Assembly (NCBI GenBank): GCA_037042915.1
Contig: CM073199.1
Span: 930,001-994,000, forward strand
Direction of reading: 5' to 3'
Length of the DNA stretch: 64,000 bases
Source: Auricularia sp. M13
Taxonomy: Eukaryota; Basidiomycota; Agaricomycetes; Auriculariales; Auriculariaceae
The translations under genes were made by a program, and so were the position numbers. The notes below the pieces were generated by a model. The model made no database searches and had not been told where the DNA came from. It was given only the letters and a program-made list of their open reading frames with translations. Below are positions 53,931-64,000 of the stretch, in pieces (positions within the stretch are counted from its first letter, which is position 1; every line of letters begins with the position of its first letter).

Positions 53931-56837
53931 ATGATCCAGCCACCGCACGGACTTGCTTTACAATCGGCGAATGGCGCGACAACGTTTCTGTCCCTGGAGG
54001 CCGTCGACGTGCATGCTACTATCGTTGACAGTGAGCTGTCGCGTTCATGATAGCATCTCCGACTCTGACGCGTCCCTCAGCATCTGCACATGTTGTCGTT
54101 AATCAACGCTTCCAGCATGCCGGCACTTCAGTCCCGTCCCCAGCTGGGGCACGATATATTTTCCCAACACCAGCGAGTGCTGCCGTCTGCGCTTTCCACA
54201 TGGAAACGTCTGGAGGTCGTGTAGTTCGCGCGAGGGTGAAGGAAATTTCCAAAGCCAAAGAAGAATATGACAAGGCCGTTGCTGATGATAAATGGGCGGG
54301 CTTGCTCCAGGAGGTCGCTGCCGATGGTGCGTTCTGCTTGTACTCCGGCGCGCAATTTTGCTCAGAGCTAGCAGCTTTCGTGATGTCGGTCGGCGCCATC
54401 CCCTTTGGTGAAGATGTTACGATTGTGATCACGGTGCGTGGCCGTCATTGTCTATTGCATTTCCTGACTATGTGCAGTATGTCCAAGACCTACCACAGGA
54501 CGACCTAGTCAGCGAGATTCGGTTTTTGTTCCCAACGCACATCGCGGAACGTTATGGAGCTGTGCCCCTTGAACTTCAAGGCAGCTCGTCCTCGTCCCGC
54601 AACGCGAAATTATCTCTCGCAATCGACGTGCAGATGACTTCTCCCATCGAGCGCATATCGTCGCCCACCCACGCAATTCTCGTCTCGACGGACAATGGGT
54701 CCTTCACCTCTACTGTTGGCCTTGATATGGCATCATATGTTCCGCTGCACAAAGATTTCGTGATGTCCGTTCGGTCTGCCGACGTCGCGCGGCCACGCTG
54801 CATCGCGGAGGTCGACGAGCGGCGAAACTCAGTCGCCATGTCTCTAACTCTCGTCCCGCGTCTCGGGATGGAGTCGATACCCGAGCAGGAGTACATCTTC
54901 GTCCTTGACAGGAGCGGCAGCATGCAAGAGGATAACCGCATAGAGTTCGCCAAGTCTGCGCTGCAGATATTCTTGCGGAGTCTTCCCGCGGAGAAGACGC
55001 TGTTCAATATCGTCAGCTTTGGTTCGCACTGCTTGCCCATGTGGCCAAGCAGCCGTAGCTATTCACCTCGAATGTTGGACTATGCAGTACGCATTGATTT
55101 GTATATGATAGTCGTCCTTTATGCTCACGACTGTCCGTGCACCGTGTAGACTGTTCAAGTCGATGCCATGCAAGCAGATATGGGAGGGACTGAGATCTAC
55201 GCGGCCCTGTTACATGCAATGCGGACTCGGAACACACACATCCCTGCGTCTGTTTTCGTCCTGACAGATGGCAAGGTACAATCTTCGATTGGATCTTCTA
55301 CGGGTGTGCTCACAACTTCGTAGATATGGCATACAGACCGTGTTCTTTCGTTCGTCCGCTCTCAAGTCGAGAGCGCGGGACCGTCCAACCACATTCGCGT
55401 CTTCTCCATCGGGGTCGGTGATGGTGCTTCTACCGAGCTCTGCGAAGGACTCGCTCGCGTCGGAAACGGGATGTCCTTCATGGCGAGTCTGGCAGAAGAC
55501 ATTGCGGGACGCTGCACAACGCTTCTGCAAGCTGCTCGCGTGCAGCCGTCTGGGAATCTTCAGAGCCTGAGCGTTGACTGGGGATACTCCGGCTCCACGA
55601 CTTCAGCCAGCTCGCAGGATCTGCTGCAGGCGCCGTCCCTCATTCCAGACATATTTCCAGATACTCGCTACGTGGTTTCTGCTATCCTTAGCCAAACGAC
55701 AAACGTTCCGACGCATGTCTCCGTTGTTGGACTGACTCCTGCGGGTGGTCCAACGACGATGAGCTTTCCGGTCCACATTTTGTCCGCAAAGGCGCGCCGG
55801 ACCAGGCTGTTGCACGTCCTTGCGGCTCGGCGTCTTATCATGGAACTCGAGGATCGGGACTTGTCCTCATTGCCGCCGCAAGGGGCCTCTGCCGATGTCC
55901 GACAAAGCTTGGATAAGGATCGCATCGTGGCTCTGAGTGAGAAATATCAGATCGCTAGTAGGTATGCAGCTTTCGTCGCTGTGGATGACGGAGATGATCG
56001 AGGCGATGGTATGGACGATGGCGACAACGAGAGTGAGGGAGGTAGTGACGAATTCCAAACGCCAGAGACGCTGCCCTCGGAATTGGAGGATGAAGCAGAC
56101 GGGCTAAATAACGGCGGTGAGGCCATCTCGTACTGTGGAGATGTTTGTGACTAATTAAGATTTCAGAACAAGTCAATGGAGATCATTCTCGGCCTCCACC
56201 CGCGTCCCATTCACCGAATATGGGCCACGCGCCTCCATCCAGTTCAGCGTCTCCATCCACCACATTTTCCGATTCCAGTGGATCATCGACAACCTACGCG
56301 ATACTACCTTCGAGGACTAGTAACGCATTCCGCCCTGCCGTCATGTTCATCGCGAACGCATTTGTGCACTACATTCCCGCAATGGAGGACTTCGCTGAGA
56401 TCGTCACACTCTCGTCCGGACCGGCACGTACCATCCCTCTCACCCAAGTCTTCCGACGACCCCCACCGCGTCTCTCCCCACCAAGACCGAGGCTCGCTCA
56501 ACAGAGACCCGCGGTATCCCAGGAGCGGGTCACACAGATAGCTCGCCTGCAGGCGTACAACGGCTCCTTTTCGCTGTCACCATCGTTGGGCGCGCTCATG
56601 TCGCGCGATCCGGTGCCGTTCCTCGATCGATGTCGCGCTGCACGGCCAGCTGAGCTTGTCGACGAAAATGCATGGGCGACGATACTCGTGCTGGCGTTCC
56701 TCCGTGTCAGACTATCTGAGAGTCGGGCCGTGTGGGAGGGTCTTTGGACGAAGGCCATGGAGTATGCATCCCGATGTGTATCTGGAGGTAGCTTGGCCAT
56801 CATGCAGCTTGTAGACCAGGCTGCCACCCTGTTATAA
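53931..56837 (+). CDS. VIT plus von Willebrand factor A domain protein
   Basis: The ATG at 53931 opens MIQPPHGLALQSANGATTFL. The VIT domain (LEAVDVHATIVD, VVVNQRFQHAG, ARYIFPTPASAAVCAFHMET, VVRARVKEISKAKEEYDKAV) spans a 50-base intron at about 54027-54076. It is followed by VQDLPQDDLVSEIRFLFPTH, then the vWA domain: YIFVLDRSGSMQEDNRIEFA contains a DxSxS metal-binding motif, with FNIVSFGS, MGGTEIYAALLHAMRTRN and ASVFVLTDGK. A further exon gives VFSIGVGDGASTELCEGLAR. A Ser/Pro-rich carboxyl region leads to a helical end (DPVPFLDRCRAARPAELVDE ... LVDQAATLL, stop 56837). VIT/vWA proteins include vault PARP, inter-alpha-trypsin inhibitors and many uncharacterised fungal proteins. The intron near 56110-56155 is not resolved. 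Confidence 0.8.
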
Positions 56838-57123
56838 CCGTTCGCCAAAATGTTGGCATAGATTTTATATCGAATCTGGTCGCAATTCTCGATGTTTGCG
56901 GTAGATGACAAATTGGAAAGAGACGCGTCCGAAAAATACGATTAGAACCAGGGATTATGAGGGGTAAGGCACTTGACATCTGTCTACGATTTTGTCCAGG
57001 CTGAGTTGGCGCGCTGAGCCCGAATTTTTATGACACGGTCTGACTCCAACCTCATCTGGTCCGCTTGCATCCGTGGCTTCTACCAGCGTGCCGTTCGTGC
57101 TCCGTACGAGCACACGCATCGCG

Positions 57124-58629
57124 ATGTCACACGCGAAATACCAAGGCTGGACACGCGATGAGCTGATCACTCGTCTTCACAAACTCGAGATGGAGAAAAA
57201 CTCCAGGCTACGCGCTAAGCGTAACGAAACGCTAAAAGCCTGGAAAGGCGACAATGACTTCGACTTATCCACCTGCTATAAACGAAAGATCGCGCTGAAA
57301 TTCTGCTACGATGGCTGGGAATACAACGGGCTTGCGTCCCAAGGCGACCCGACTGCTCTGCCGACCGTAGAGGCCGTTCTGCAGGAGGCCTTGTACAAGA
57401 AACGGCTGATAGATCCTGACGCTGGCCCTGCTGGCTGCGGCTGGGATCGATGCGGCCGAACGGACAAGGGCGTCAGCGCTGCCAGTCAGGTCGTTTCGCT
57501 CTGGATTCGCAGTAATCTGCGGGAAGGACCTGGCATCATACCGCCTTCCCAGGACCTATCGGCAGCAGCAGCAGCTACCACTTCCATAGAACCCGATGCT
57601 GAGCCTTCTACAGCAGAAAAAGGCACCCTCACCGCCTCTGAATCTGACGAACCTTACGATCTCGGCGAATTGGCTTTCACGGCAGACGAGTCAGACGACG
57701 AGCTCTTGGAGCAAACGCCTGGTCCTTCAGGAGCTTCCAAGAAGGAGTTTCCATATGTTTCCATGCTGAACCGCGTCCTGCCCTCTTCACTACGCATCTT
57801 AGCTTGGGCACCCGTTGCGCCGACCTTTTCGGCGCGCTTCAACTGCCGTTACCGACACTACAAGTATTTCTTCGCGCCGGAGGGCATAGACCTCGAGCGA
57901 ATGCGCACCGCTGCGTCGCTCATGCTTGGCGAGCACGACTTCCGCAACCTATGCAAGCTGGACGCGGCAAAGCAGATCACCAATTTCCGCCGTCGCATTG
58001 ACCGCGCGGATATATCTGAGGTTGAGGGCACGGGTGGTGCGCTGTACGTCTTCGACCTTATTGGCACGGCATTTCTGTGGCACCAAGTGCGACATATCAT
58101 GGCCGTGCTCTTCATGATCGGTAGCGGCGCAGAACCCATCGAACTCATGCGCGCGCTGCTCAATACCGACGGGTCCGACACGGAAGCGCCGACCGTCGAC
58201 CGCAAGCCAGAGTACCAGATGGCCGACGGTCTTCCGCTCGTACTCTGGGACTGCGCGTACGACCCTGCCGACGTGCCCTGGGTGCAAGACACCGACGAGG
58301 ATGAGGACGCCAGCACAGATGCGAACGAGCCCAGCCGGTTGCTTGACCAGATGTCCGGCACCTACATCCGCTCGCTCATTCAGGCCACCATGCACAAGCA
58401 TTTTCTTGACACGGCGCGCCGCTACCGCAGCCCCGGCGCGAAGAACCCGAGCAGCGTGGACGTGCTACTTGGCGCTGGCCATGTGAAGACTCTGTCGCGG
58501 TACCAGCCTGTGTTGGAGCGCAAGCGGCTCGAGCCTGTTGAAGTGCTCAACGAGAGATGGCGGCTGGGCAGGGGCGTGCGGCGAGCTACTCGTGCTGCGG
58601 CTGCAGAGGGCGATGTTGACGAAGAATAG
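57124..58629 (+). CDS. PUS3: tRNA pseudouridine(38/39) synthase, single exon
   Basis: Isomerises uridine 38 and 39 in the anticodon arm of many tRNAs. I place the start at the ATG at 57124 (MSHAKYQGWTRDELITRLHK); the frame is open upstream but has no earlier ATG. A coiled-coil amino end (LEMEKNSRLRAKRNETLKAW) precedes the TruA-type core: KRKIALKFCYDGWEYNGLAS, PTVEAVLQEALYKKRLI and DRCGRTDKGVSAASQVVSLW with the catalytic Asp in RTDKGV. Next are RVLPSSLRILAWAPVAPTFS, ARFNCRYRHYKYFFAPEG, LMLGEHDFRNLCKLDAAKQI, LIGTAFLWHQVRHIMAVLFM and SRYQPVLERKRLEPVEVLNE. A Ser/Glu-rich insert (about 57560-57740) interrupts the core, and no intron is seen. Stop at 58629. Confidence 0.9.
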   Translation: MSHAKYQGWTRDELITRLHKLEMEKNSRLRAKRNETLKAWKGDNDFDLSTCYKRKIALKFCYDGWEYNGLASQGDPTALPTVEAVLQEALYKKRLIDPDAGPAGCGWDRCGRTDKGVSAASQVVSLWIRSNLREGPGIIPPSQDLSAAAAATTSIEPDAEPSTAEKGTLTASESDEPYDLGELAFTADESDDELLEQTPGPSGASKKEFPYVSMLNRVLPSSLRILAWAPVAPTFSARFNCRYRHYKYFFAPEGIDLERMRTAASLMLGEHDFRNLCKLDAAKQITNFRRRIDRADISEVEGTGGALYVFDLIGTAFLWHQVRHIMAVLFMIGSGAEPIELMRALLNTDGSDTEAPTVDRKPEYQMADGLPLVLWDCAYDPADVPWVQDTDEDEDASTDANEPSRLLDQMSGTYIRSLIQATMHKHFLDTARRYRSPGAKNPSSVDVLLGAGHVKTLSRYQPVLERKRLEPVEVLNERWRLGRGVRRATRAAAAEGDVDEE

Positions 58630-58836
58630 CGCACACCAAAGCTTTTCCCGCTCGCTGCTTCTGGGAATCATGTTCATTGCCCGTGCTGTATTTTTTATCC
58701 GCATAGCGTTTCCTTCGAATTATACTTGGAGGGAGGAACAACGAGCACCAATCGGTCTCCGCCGCTGCCGCTGCCGCGGTTGACCACGACCATTCCCGAT
58801 GTCGGCTTCGGATGCTCTTATTTGTTGCCCACAACG

Positions 58837-59815
58837 ATGACAGCTGTTCTGCTCCTCAAGTCGCCTACAGAGGTTCTCCTGGACGACCCGTACCAGAATG
58901 AGCTATCTGCACGTGGATTTCTGCCATTCTTCACTCCAGTATTGGACACGACCTTCGCGCGACAAGATGACCTGCAGCGCATCATCCGTGCTGGCCCTGG
59001 CTCTGTGTACTCTGGAGTTACTATAACGAGCGCACGTGCTGCTGATGCGTGGAAAGTTGCTGCCCAAGCGGTCGCAGCAGTCGATCCCAATCTGCAAGGT
59101 TCGGGCGCGTGTAATCACACAATCAGATTTTCTGAGCCAGTTGGTCGCAGACTGGTCTGGCACTCCGTTTTACGCTGTGGGGGATTCTACGGCCCGGGCA
59201 TTGTCAGCGCTCGCACAAACGTTGCCTCGCGAATTGGCGCCCAGGTCCGACTTGACGCTTGGGGCAGCAGAGTCTGGCACTGCAGAAGCACTTGCGCACT
59301 ACATCGTCGGCGAGTATCGAAGCCGCGGCGACCAGCAGGGCTTGCTCGAGCTTGTAGGGGACAAGAACAAGGATACTCTCCCTGCCATCCTGCGAGAAGC
59401 AGGAATTGCATCGCAGCGCTTGCAAGTGTACGGTACCGGCCCTTCGCAGACTTTCGCAAACGACCTAGAGCGTACTGTCGAACGTCTGCCAGAAGGTCGG
59501 GACCGCGCCAATCAACAGTGGATACGATAGCTGACGTTTCGTCCAGGAACCACGACATGGATCGTTCTGTTTGCGCCGTCTGCGACCGAGTTCGCGATTC
59601 CGCACCTTCAGAAGCACTTCGTCCTTCCCACCGTCGCTGGCCAACCGAATGCACAACAGCCAAACGGCCGGAGACGAGTCCGTCTTGCTACCATCGGGCC
59701 AACGACTGCCACATATCTGCGCGAAAAACTATCTTTAGATGTCGCCGTTGTCGCCGCGAAACCTGATGCCGTACAGCTGGCGGCTGCCCTGGCTGCATAT
59801 TCAAGCCAACAATGA
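58837..59815 (+). CDS. HEM4: Uroporphyrinogen-III synthase (heme biosynthesis)
   Basis: Cyclises hydroxymethylbilane to uroporphyrinogen III in the cytosol. The ATG at 58837 starts MTAVLLLKSPTEVLLDDPYQ, followed by GFLPFFTPVLDTTF, DDLQRIIRAGPGSVYSGVTI and TSARAADAWKVAAQAVAAVD. After an intron near 59096-59145 it continues WSGTPFYAVGDSTARALSAL, ESGTAEALAHYIVGEYRS and LLELVGDKNKDTLPAILREA, with GIASQRLQVYGTGPSQTFAN. A second intron leads to WIVLFAPSATEFAIPHLQKH, RLATIGPTTATYLREKLSLD and VVAAKPDAVQLAAALAAYSS, stop 59815. The bilobal HemD layout (GxxSA(R), VGxxTA, GDKxxxTLPxxL, FxSPSAxxxF, IGPTTAxxL) is visible throughout. It lies 207 bases after PUS3 on the same strand. Confidence 0.85.
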
Positions 59816-60204
59816 TTCACGATGAACATCCTGGGATCGTCTACTGCAGGGCTGTGCAGTACTCACAATAACACATCGCCATCTGCAAGTGCAATAGGAC
59901 TTCGCCGCGTCTCTCTGACTGGATGCGCTCCGTATTTATAGCTAAAGCCCCAGGGGGCTTCAGCTCTTGTGGCGCTGTCTTGACCTCACCTCAACTGGAT
60001 ACCGCCCGGCCGTCGTCAATGATCAATCTCTATTCATACCATGATCCTCGGACGTCGGGCGCACAATGATTATCCTTTCCAGGCATCCCGGCCGCCGTGA
60101 TTTTCAGATTTGCATGGTCGACATCTCATCGTGCGTCAGTTGTCAACGTCAGGGCCGGCCACTCCATCAGCGTGCTAATAGGCGAAACCTGTGCGCCGCA
60201 TCTC

Positions 60205-60210
60205 TATAAA
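60205..60210 (+). promoter_or_regulatory. TATA box of the GH5-like gene
   Basis: TATAAA (in CTCTATAAAGTC) lies 100 bases upstream of the ATG at 60310, a plausible core promoter position with a CT-rich leader between. Confidence 0.5.
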
Positions 60211-60309
60211 GTCTCGCATTCGCCTCTTCGTCGTCTCTATCTTTTTCCAGCACCAATTTCCCTTCACTTCTTCATCATCTTCCAGTCCTTTCTCTCCATA
60301 CTTCAGAAT

Positions 60310-61988
60310 ATGAAGTTTTCCTCGCTTTCTGCTGCTCTCGCTCTGGTCGGCGTTGCCACCGCGCTTCCCAGCCTCGGCTTGAAGCGCCGCTGCGACGGGC
60401 CGTCCAACTCCACCATGCTGCCTCCGACCAAGACGTCTGCTCCCGTGACGACAACGGTGCCGCCGGCCGAGGAACCCACTCCCACTCCTTCCGCGCCCTC
60501 ATCTTCTGACGGCGGGTCTGGCGCAACTGTCTTTGGCGGTTCGAATCTGTGAGCCGACTCTTTGCTGATACTCCGTGGTCCGTGGTTGCAGCTCATACCT
60601 CCGCAGATATTACGCCGCGGGCACCAATTCCGACCAGCGCAAGTACCTCTTCAAGTGAGATAGTCTCAGTGACGTTGAATGATTGGCTGCTAATATCCGT
60701 GCGTTAGAGCGATGCAGGAGGCCGATATGAAGGTACTCCGCGTCTGGCTCGACGGGCAGAAGAACGGGTTCACGAAGGGCACGACTATCCGCGACACGCC
60801 CGACCTCGAGTCGGACATCGGCCAGTGGGACGATACAGTCCTCAAGTGCGTGTTCTCCCTTATGATTCCAGTGAGGATACCATTACTGATCCGCCACTGC
60901 GCTGCGACAGCTGGATGGACGACGTGATGGTGGACGCGCACGCATACGGCATCAAGCTGCTCATCTCCATGCACTCGAACAACGCGCTCTACCGCTCGGG
61001 CGGCGGTGACGTCTACGCGCGCGCCTTCGGCGGGCCTGATGGGTTCTACACCCGCCAGGACGCGCAGGAGGCGTTCGATAACCGCCTCCGCCATGTTATG
61101 GACCATGTGCACGTTCGTCAACTTTGTCCTCTGCCGAGCTCATGAGACGGGGATGCTGACTAGGACTTCCGGCCCTGTGCAGACGTCGCTGGGCAAGAAA
61201 TGGTCGGAGCTCTCGGAGTACATCTTCGCGTTCGAGGCGCAGAACGAGGCGATGATCGGGCTCGGGCAGGACTATATCAAGAGCCACCAGGTGCGCTTTT
61301 GCCAGACGTCTTGTCAGACTGCGTTGACTGAAAGACTGGCAGGACTGGCAATGCAACCGCGCGAAGACGATCCGTGCAGCGCTGAACGGCAACGACGGCA
61401 TCCTCATAACTACAGGCGGCGCGTCGTGGCTCGACGAGTCCATCCAGGACGGCTGGCTCAACTGCCCCGAGCTGGACATCGTCGCCGTGCACGGTCCGTC
61501 TCAGTCTCCCGTGCAGTACATTCCGAAACTGAAGCTCGTCTAAACTCGGTGCAGCATACGGCCAGGGCGACTTCGACACGGGCAAGCTGCAGCAGGCCGT
61601 GCAGCGCGCGCAGAACGCGGGCAAGCGGCTCATGATGCAGGAGTGGGGCGTATGCTACTACCAGACGGGCCAGAACCAGAACTGCGACAGCGGGGCCGCG
61701 GACGGCAACCGCGGCAGCAACGTCGCGACGTGGGCCGCGCAGATCCAGGCCGCCGGCCTGTCGTGGCTCTACTGGTGCGTGCAACTGGCTTCCTTCGTCG
61801 TACATGCGTGATAGCGGGGCTCACACACGTTCTCCACTCACAGGCAGGTGCTTCCGAACGCCGACCCGCACTGGGGAGGCGACTTTGAGATCGGCGTTGG
61901 CGAGCCGGGGTGGGAGGAGCTCAAGCAGGCTGCGAAGGACGCGCGCTCGCTTCCTGGCGCCTTTGACTTCTCCGGATATATCCTCTAG
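60310..61988 (+). CDS. Secreted glycoside hydrolase, family 5-like (beta-glycanase/mannanase type)
   Basis: The ATG at 60310 gives a signal peptide (MKFSSLSAALALVGVATALP), then LKRRC, a likely Kex2-type processing site. A Ser/Thr/Pro linker follows (TPTPSAPSSSDGGSGATVFG). The barrel begins LSYYYAAGTNSDQRKYLFKA and MQEADMKVLRVWLDGQKNGF. After a 65-base intron near 60845-60909 it reads WMDDVMVDAHAYGIKLLISM, HSNNALYRSGG. Next comes YIFAFEAQNEAMIGLG with the acid/base Glu in QNE. NGNDGILITTGGASWLDESI, ELDIVAVHAYGQGDFDTGKL and RLMMQEWGVCYYQTGQNQNC with the nucleophile Glu in QEWG follow. The last exon reads DPHWGGDFEIGVGEPGWEEL, stop at 61988. Several introns; the subfamily cannot be read. Confidence 0.78.
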
Positions 61989-62726
61989 TGCCGATGAACT
62001 GCGTGCGCTATTCGTATTTATTCCTTCATTCTTTTGTAGCTTTCATTCATTTTCAATTCCATAATTCTATTTCTCGTCGGCAAGCAGTCATAAAATTCTT
62101 GGATAAGTGAGGCAAATTTAAGGACTCTCTCTGTCCTCCCAGGTTCTATCGACCTGAGGAAGTGCTCTGGAAAGCCAGTGGCAATAAAGTGGCTACGGGC
62201 TTTAGCCGCTTACGCCCGGCGATTTTACAGACTCCGCTGTGCTAGTTCTTTCAGCGCGACGATGCTCTTCAATCTCGAACGAGCTCATAAAGAGGCCCGC
62301 TCACCAGTAATGACCGCTCAATGGCTCCAGTTGCTTGTATTCTCGTCTGCATCTGTGTCAGCGCCGCTTTCAGGGCTCAGGGCGAACTTCGGGCTGGACA
62401 CAACGCTCAAAGACGACTTGCTCCGGCTCTCTTTGCGACACGATTGACCTAGACCCTTTGCTACAGCTATGACTTGGGCTTTCTGGCAACAATACGGCTG
62501 GCGCAGTGTGCTATTTTTGTTATGTCTGCTGGTGCTCTCGTCGCTCGATGATCCGGCGCCAGTGTGCAGCTCGAGCGCCTGACCACCCAGATCTGCTGCG
62601 TCCTCAAAATGGCGACTTTACCCCACCCAGGCACATGCACCGTGCACGCGTCACTGTGTTCGACTCTGGCGATCCTGGTGGCGCGCCCCACGACCTCGTC
62701 ATGGCTACGTCAAACAGCCCGGAGCG
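61989..62726. other. Intergenic between GH5-like and CsbD-like genes
   Basis: 3' flank and promoter region only. Short open frames occur on both strands and no gene was recognised. Confidence 0.45.
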
Positions 62727-62735
62727 TATAAAAGG
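62727..62735 (+). promoter_or_regulatory. TATA box of the CsbD-like gene
   Basis: TATAAAAGG lies 91-99 bases upstream of the ATG at 62826, followed by a CT/CA-rich leader. It is one of the best TATA matches in the window, suggesting strong inducible expression. Confidence 0.6.
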
Positions 62736-62825
62736 CGGTCCCTGTCTGCTTTCCTTGCCTCACAAATTCAACTACACACCCACTACAAACCACCTTTTCA
62801 CGACCCACTTACGACTAGTTTGACG

Positions 62826-63608
62826 ATGTTCTCCCGCAAGCACCAGAAGAACAACTCCCTCGACGCCCAGGCCCAGCAGCCCCAGCAGCAGCAGCAGCAG
62901 GGCTTCGCTCCCCAGCCCGGCCACAACGGCGCCGCGAACCCGACCAACATCACCATCCAGATCCCCGCGCCCCAGCAGATGGCCCAGGGCGCCCAGCCGC
63001 ACATCCAGCACCAGCCGCAGCCCGGCATGGGCATGGGCGGCGGCTTTGCGCCCGCCGGCCAGACGTTCCACACGAACGACGGCCAGATGCACCAGTTCGG
63101 CGCGCCCGGCACCGGCGCCCAGCCGCAGTTCCAGCAGCCCACTGGCATGGGCACGACCTCGCTCGCCGGCGGCCAGCCGCACCCCGCGGACTTTGCGCAC
63201 ATGGGCAACCAGAACCAGAACCAGCACGCGCACACCGACGCCGGCATGCACCCCACCACTGGCAACGTCGCCGGCCAGACTGGCAAGCTGCACCGCGGCA
63301 CTGGCGCCACTGCCGGCGCTGAGCGCCATCTGCCCAACCCCATGAACATCCAGCAGGCTCCCGAAGGTTCGCTTATCTTTCATTTAGTCTGCACCTCTGG
63401 CTGACTGGATTTTGTAGGCGGCGTCGCTGTCGACGGACGTGCTGGTCTGCCTCTTGGCCGCCCTACCATGGGCGACAAGGTCGTGGGCAAGATGGAGCAG
63501 GGCATGGGCAAGATGGTCGGCGACTGGAAGATGCACAACCAGGGCGAGCTCCGCGCCGCTGGAGGCAAGGCCGCCGCTGCTGGACAGGCCCGTGCGCCCA
63601 TCCAGTAG
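62826..63608 (+). CDS. Gln-rich protein with CsbD-like carboxyl domain, possible stress protein
   Basis: The ATG at 62826 begins MFSRKHQKNNSLDAQAQQPQ, with seven consecutive Gln codons soon after, followed by a Gln/Pro/Gly/Met-rich region (HIQHQPQPGMGMGGGFAPAG). This first exon ends at 63366. A 51-base intron (63367-63417, GTTCGC...TTGTAG) joins it to GGVAVDGRAGLPLGRPTMGD, KVVGKMEQGMGKMVGDWKMH and NQGELRAAGGKAAAAGQA, stop 63608. The GDKxxGKxxQxxGKxxGDxxxxxxGExxxxGGKAxxxG pattern resembles CsbD stress-response proteins, which in fungi are often highly expressed under stress and in fruiting. The role here is inferred. The low-complexity amino part could drive condensation, but that is speculation. 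Confidence 0.65.
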
Positions 63609-64000
63609 ATCGTTTTCTCCTTTGCACACCTTGGACATTTCTCGCACTATTGCGATCTAGTAACTTACTCTCCAGTTGTATTCCATTTGAAACCAAATAA
63701 TACCCTGTTTCACTGCGAAGAAATTGAGCGATCTCGCGTTTGCTCGAAAATGTGGACGAGTGCTCATCAGGAACGATGTCTTTGTGCAGACGCTGCCAAC
63801 ATTGATATCGAGCCTTTCTGGCTCATTCCAAGGCTTTTGCCTGGGCGATTTACGAGGGCCGTTCGAGAAATTTGTCTTCTAAAGTTTCGTGGCAAGAAGA
63901 TCACGTGATAGAAAACTATAATACAGATAGGATATCGACCAGCCCACTCAGGCCGGCTTGGAGATAATATGCGCGACATGGCCCGTCGTTTGATGCACGC
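63609..64000. other. 3' flank of the CsbD-like gene, no further gene seen
   Basis: Short frames only; nothing supported up to the window edge. Confidence 0.4.

Noticed and set aside
62772-63383. Antisense 203-codon frame opposite the CsbD-like gene
   Set aside because: Leu/Val/Gly-rich mirror of a Gln/Pro-rich coding strand; no motif.
1-64000. CRISPR arrays, insertion sequences, rRNA and tRNA genes
   Set aside because: No evenly spaced repeats, no transposase or reverse transcriptase motifs and no A/B-box tRNA pattern could be supported by reading; the window is nuclear fungal DNA.

Overview
This is a nuclear genome window from a filamentous basidiomycete, most probably an Agaricomycete (inferred; no taxonomic search was possible). 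The reasons are: genes broken by many introns of about 45-65 bases with GTNNGT donors, CTNAY-like branch points and YAG acceptors; a QDE-1-type RNA-dependent RNA polymerase; a DUF6533-type seven-helix protein; a heme-thiolate peroxidase; several secreted glycoside hydrolases; and a family of single-pass surface proteins typical of mushrooms. There are no bacterial features, no CRISPR array, no rRNA and no tRNA that I could support.

Layout. 1-4.0 kb: 3' truncated RNAi polymerase gene plus a basic, probably nuclear amino-terminal region or separate gene, minus strand. 4.0-7.0 kb: no supported gene, with a degenerate 179-base tandem repeat. 7.0-17.5 kb: a run of four genes for mitochondrial proteins: ATPase inhibitor IF1 and ATP synthase subunit h, divergent from one 93-base promoter; the mitochondrial RNA polymerase RPO41 with an exceptionally long intron; and a phosphatidylserine decarboxylase. 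18.3-29.7 kb: a seven-helix membrane protein, a GH51 arabinofuranosidase, a 3-kb gene desert, an unusual heme-thiolate peroxidase and a secreted TIM-barrel hydrolase of unassigned family. 30.7-39.7 kb: a coiled-coil protein divergent from an ABM-type dimeric-barrel protein, a mitochondrial citrate carrier, a divergent eEF2-like factor and a membrane-bound 3-beta-HSD/SDR enzyme.

40.0-49.4 kb is the most distinctive part: five head-to-tail minus-strand paralogues encoding single-pass receptor-like proteins. Each has a small cysteine-containing beta-rich ectodomain, a Ser/Thr/Pro stalk, one transmembrane helix and a short cytoplasmic tail. The tails are conserved (ARRAPSYAFR, HWTxRPxSP and a C-terminal GIAL-like end) while the stalks and ectodomains have diverged. 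One copy carries an in-frame stop, one lacks a recognisable signal peptide and one has lost the conserved C-terminus, so the array looks like a birth-and-death surface-protein family.

50-64 kb: an otubain deubiquitinase, a nuclear protein with a distant alkyladenine-glycosylase-like look, a VIT/vWA protein, tRNA pseudouridine synthase PUS3, uroporphyrinogen-III synthase, a secreted GH5-like hydrolase and a CsbD-like Gln-rich small protein. Exon boundaries were read by eye from splice signals and reading-frame continuity. Gene ends are given to the base where a start or stop is clear; internal boundaries are approximate.
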